Shown here piece by piece: positions 34,807-36,745 of a stretch of DNA of 36,745 nucleotides. The position numbers and the translations under genes are program-made. This DNA comes from Holophagae bacterium (GTDB taxonomy: Bacteria > Acidobacteriota > Thermoanaerobaculia > Thermoanaerobaculales > Sulfomarinibacteraceae), in the NCBI GenBank assembly GCA_003105185.1, contig PQAJ01000142.1, positions 23,046 through 59,790 on the forward strand, in the 5' to 3' direction. Every line of letters starts with the position of its first letter. Positions within the stretch are counted from its first letter, which is position 1. A model generated the notes under the pieces. It saw nothing but the letters and a program-made list of their open reading frames with translations. It searched no databases and was not told the origin of the DNA.

Positions 34807-36000
34807 ATGAAGCGCAACGGGCTGGTGATCGTCGGGGCGGTGCGGACGCCGATCGGAGCCATCGGCGGCGCGTTGTCCGGCCTGCAGGCTCTCGACCTGT
34901 CGCGCCAGGTCATCGCGGCGCTCCTCCGCGCGACGAAGATCGACCCGGAGAACGTCGACTACACCGCGCTGGGCTGGGTGGCGCAGGACGCTCGCGCCCC
35001 CAACATCGCCAAGACCGCGGCCGAGCTGGCCGGTGTGCCGCCGACGGTGCCCGGGACGACATTCCATGAGAACTGCGCGTCGAGCGGCGCCGCCATCCAC
35101 AGCGTGGCGCGGCGCATCCTGCTCGGCGAGATCCGCCTCGGCATCGCCGGCGGGGTCGAGTCGATGAGCAACATCCCCCGCTACCTCTACGCGGGCCGCC
35201 TCAAGGGCCAGCTCTACGGCGACTTTCAGCTCGTCGACGGGCTGTTCTCCGCGCTCACCGACAGCCACGTCGCCGGCGGCGAGTTGATGGGCCTGCTCAC
35301 CGAGCGCCTGGTTGAGAAGTACCACTGCACTCGTGAGGCCCAGGATGAGATCGCGTACTTGAGCCACTACAACGCCCTCGCAACCTGGGAGAGCGGTCTC
35401 TTCGACGGCTACGTGACGCCGGTCGAGCTGGCGCAGCGGCGCGGCGATCCGAAGCTGGTGGAGCGTGACGAGGGCCCGCGCCCAATAACTCCCGAGGAGC
35501 TCTCCGCGGCGAAGCCGTACTTCAAGAAGGACGGCACGATCACCACCCTCAACGCCTCGAGCATCAACGACGGCGCCGCGGCGGTGCTGCTGGCCAGCGA
35601 GCAGCGCGCCGCCGAGCTCGGCCTCGAGCCGCTCGCCGAGCTCGTCGCCTGGCACAACGTCGGGGTGCCCCGGGAGCTGATGGGCGAGGGCGCCTTCAAG
35701 GTCGTCCCGCCGCTGCTCGAGCGGGCCGGGGTGGCGATCGGCGACGTCGACTTCTTCGAGCTCAACGAGGCCTTCGCCGCGGTGCTCGCCGCGGCCTTCG
35801 CCTTCCTGCCGGAGCTGCCGCGCGACCGGACCAACCAGTGGGGGAGCGGGATCTCGCTCGGCCACCCGGTAGGCGCCACGGGGGCCAGGCAGGTGGTGGA
35901 CATGGTCCACCAGCTGCGGCGTCGCGGTGGCTCGCTCGGCGTCACCAGCCGCTGCGTGGGCGGCGGCATGGGCAGCGGCGAGGTGCTCCTCGCGCGCTGA
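34807..36000 (+). CDS. Thiolase (acetyl-CoA C-acyltransferase)
   Basis: 397 residues, usual for the family. Thiolases join or split acyl-CoA and acetyl-CoA in fatty-acid oxidation or ketone/butyrate and isoprenoid routes. All catalytic landmarks are present: nucleophile Cys90 (HENCASSGAAI), NEAFA in ELNEAFAAVLAA, His353 (GHPVGATGAR) and Cys383 (SRCVGGGMGSG). The N-terminal VIVGAVRTPIGAIGGALSGL is also typical. ATG 34807 follows GGGGAGGG. Substrate chain length cannot be told by eye, so acetyl-CoA acetyltransferase and 3-ketoacyl-CoA thiolase are both possible. Confidence 0.95.
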   Translation: MKRNGLVIVGAVRTPIGAIGGALSGLQALDLSRQVIAALLRATKIDPENVDYTALGWVAQDARAPNIAKTAAELAGVPPTVPGTTFHENCASSGAAIHSVARRILLGEIRLGIAGGVESMSNIPRYLYAGRLKGQLYGDFQLVDGLFSALTDSHVAGGELMGLLTERLVEKYHCTREAQDEIAYLSHYNALATWESGLFDGYVTPVELAQRRGDPKLVERDEGPRPITPEELSAAKPYFKKDGTITTLNASSINDGAAAVLLASEQRAAELGLEPLAELVAWHNVGVPRELMGEGAFKVVPPLLERAGVAIGDVDFFELNEAFAAVLAAAFAFLPELPRDRTNQWGSGISLGHPVGATGARQVVDMVHQLRRRGGSLGVTSRCVGGGMGSGEVLLAR

Positions 36001-36023
36001 GAGTTGTCCCTGACGCCGGGAGT

Positions 36024-36110
36024 GAACCGCAGAGAGCGCCGAGGTCGCAGAGAAGACTGTCGGAAGGGTCAGACGGCCTCTCTCCGCGTTCCCTGTGCCC
36101 TCAGCGGTTC
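36024..36110. repeat. Imperfect inverted repeat of the CGCAGAGA type
   Basis: GAACCGC (36024-36030) pairs with GCGGTTC (36104-36110). Inside, a purine-rich strand (agagagcgccgaggtcgcag) faces a mostly complementary pyrimidine-rich strand (tctctccgcgttccctgtgc), giving a long interrupted hairpin between convergent genes. Similar ACCGCAGAG-type intergenic repeats are scattered in many bacterial genomes. It could act as a bidirectional terminator or be a dispersed non-autonomous element. Confidence 0.6.
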
Positions 36111-36157
36111 AGCTCGCCGGTGGCGTGAATCCTCCAGAGAACGGATTCCGAGCCTCG

Positions 36158-36745
36158 TCAGGGGGCGGCGAGGCCGTCCTCGCTGATGCCGAGCGAGATC
36201 TTCGGGTTCGGGGGCTTCAGGTAGCGGGCGAGGAAGGCATAGATGTCCTGCCGCGCCCGCCACGCCTCGGGGGTGTCGAGCCGGTCGTGGCTGTGCCCGC
36301 CGGGCACATCATAGACCTGGTACTCGAAGTCCTTGCCGGCCGCCTGCAGCGCCTGGACCAGCCGCTCGACCTCGATGAAGTTCACGTCCTCGTCGTGCGG
36401 GTTGGTGTGGATCCTCAGCGGCCGGGTCAGCCGGTCGACCTGCCACACCGGCGAGCGCCGCTTGTACTCCTCGAGGTTCTCGTTGACCGACTGGCCGATG
36501 TGGTAGTCGGCCTCGAAGAGGTCGCGGTAGGACTGGTCCGAGTAGCCGAGGCGCAGCACGAGGTCGGAGACCGGCACGCCGGCGAAGCCGCAAGCGTACG
36601 CCTCCGGGTGGTCGAAGAGGCTCATCAGAGTGATCAGCCCGCCGTGCGACCAGCCGATGATGCCGACCCGGCCGGGGTCGACCCGGGGGTGGTTGGCGAC
36701 CACCCAGTCGCGCGCGGCCAGCGCATCGTCGACCTCGCGGCCGCC
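36158..36745 (-). CDS. S9 prolyl-oligopeptidase-family peptidase, C-terminal part (partial)
   Basis: The frame is open from the window edge to a stop at 36158, giving the last 195 residues of a serine peptidase whose 5' end is outside. The catalytic triad is visible: Ser in GIIGWSHGGLITLM, Asp in HTNPHDEDVNFIEVERL and His in VPGGHSHDRLDTPEAW. DDALAARDWVVANHPRVDPG before the Ser loop and the short helix after the His are typical of the S9 alpha/beta hydrolase domain. The missing N-terminal part would normally hold the beta-propeller and any export signal. Confidence 0.9.
   Translation of the reverse strand, partial: GGREVDDALAARDWVVANHPRVDPGRVGIIGWSHGGLITLMSLFDHPEAYACGFAGVPVSDLVLRLGYSDQSYRDLFEADYHIGQSVNENLEEYKRRSPVWQVDRLTRPLRIHTNPHDEDVNFIEVERLVQALQAAGKDFEYQVYDVPGGHSHDRLDTPEAWRARQDIYAFLARYLKPPNPKISLGISEDGLAAP

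Noticed and set aside
34354-35910. A 518-codon minus-strand frame opposite the thiolase gene.
   Set aside because: The plus strand encodes a thiolase with all catalytic residues, so the antisense frame is a composition artefact.

Overview
The window is a high-GC bacterial chromosome segment with long genes, strong GC bias at third codon positions and many ATGA or GTGA stop/start overlaps. It carries TCA-cycle genes, a thiolase, an S9 peptidase, TPR-fused sulfatase-like lipoproteins and many secreted proteins of no known family. This mix suggests an Acidobacteriota-type organism, probably uncultured. That is inference from gene style; there is no rRNA or other taxonomic marker here. No tRNA, rRNA, CRISPR array, transposase or integrase was seen.

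Layout. 1-261: 3' end of an unrecognised gene. 489-2536: sucC-sucD (succinate-CoA ligase), closed by a clear hairpin terminator. 2799-19887: the most unusual region, a 17-kb block of eleven same-strand genes with almost no intergenic space behind one good sigma70-like promoter. All but one have a clear signal peptide (the second has only a short, weak one) and none has a function I can name. Seven consecutive genes (4825-17955) appear to belong to one undescribed family with shared N- and C-terminal domains. Two of them (12993-15438 and 15487-17955) are near-identical at both ends but carry different TPR-plus-disordered-linker cassettes in the middle. The first of these two is broken by a one-base insertion. 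The block ends with two small TPR proteins (17966-18856, 18991-19887) whose repeat resembles the TPR inside the cassettes. I read it as a secreted, modular, self-paralogous envelope or extracellular assembly that diversifies by duplication and cassette exchange.

19888-20554: a gene-poor stretch ending in the remains of a peroxiredoxin gene. 20526-26200 (minus): an operon of one parvulin-type PPIase lipoprotein and two sulfatase-like/TPR lipoproteins whose nucleophile position is Thr rather than Cys or Ser. 26390-27088 (minus): a secreted protein of unknown function with its own promoter and terminator. 27263-29029: a small membrane protein, a DUF1579-like secreted protein and a DUF442-type phosphatase-like protein. 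A short CxxC protein lies tail-to-tail with the last of these. 29540-30115: YgjP-type metallopeptidase. 30175-31796 (minus): sodium:solute symporter plus a 49-aa single-helix partner. 31882-32280 (minus): small membrane protein. 32383-32952: thioredoxin-fold protein without CxxC. 33019-34739 (minus): two overlapping alpha/beta hydrolases. 34807-36000: thiolase. 36158-36745 (minus): 3' part of an S9 peptidase.

All functional calls come from reading translated sequence by eye. No database search was run, so family names without invariant motifs are tentative.
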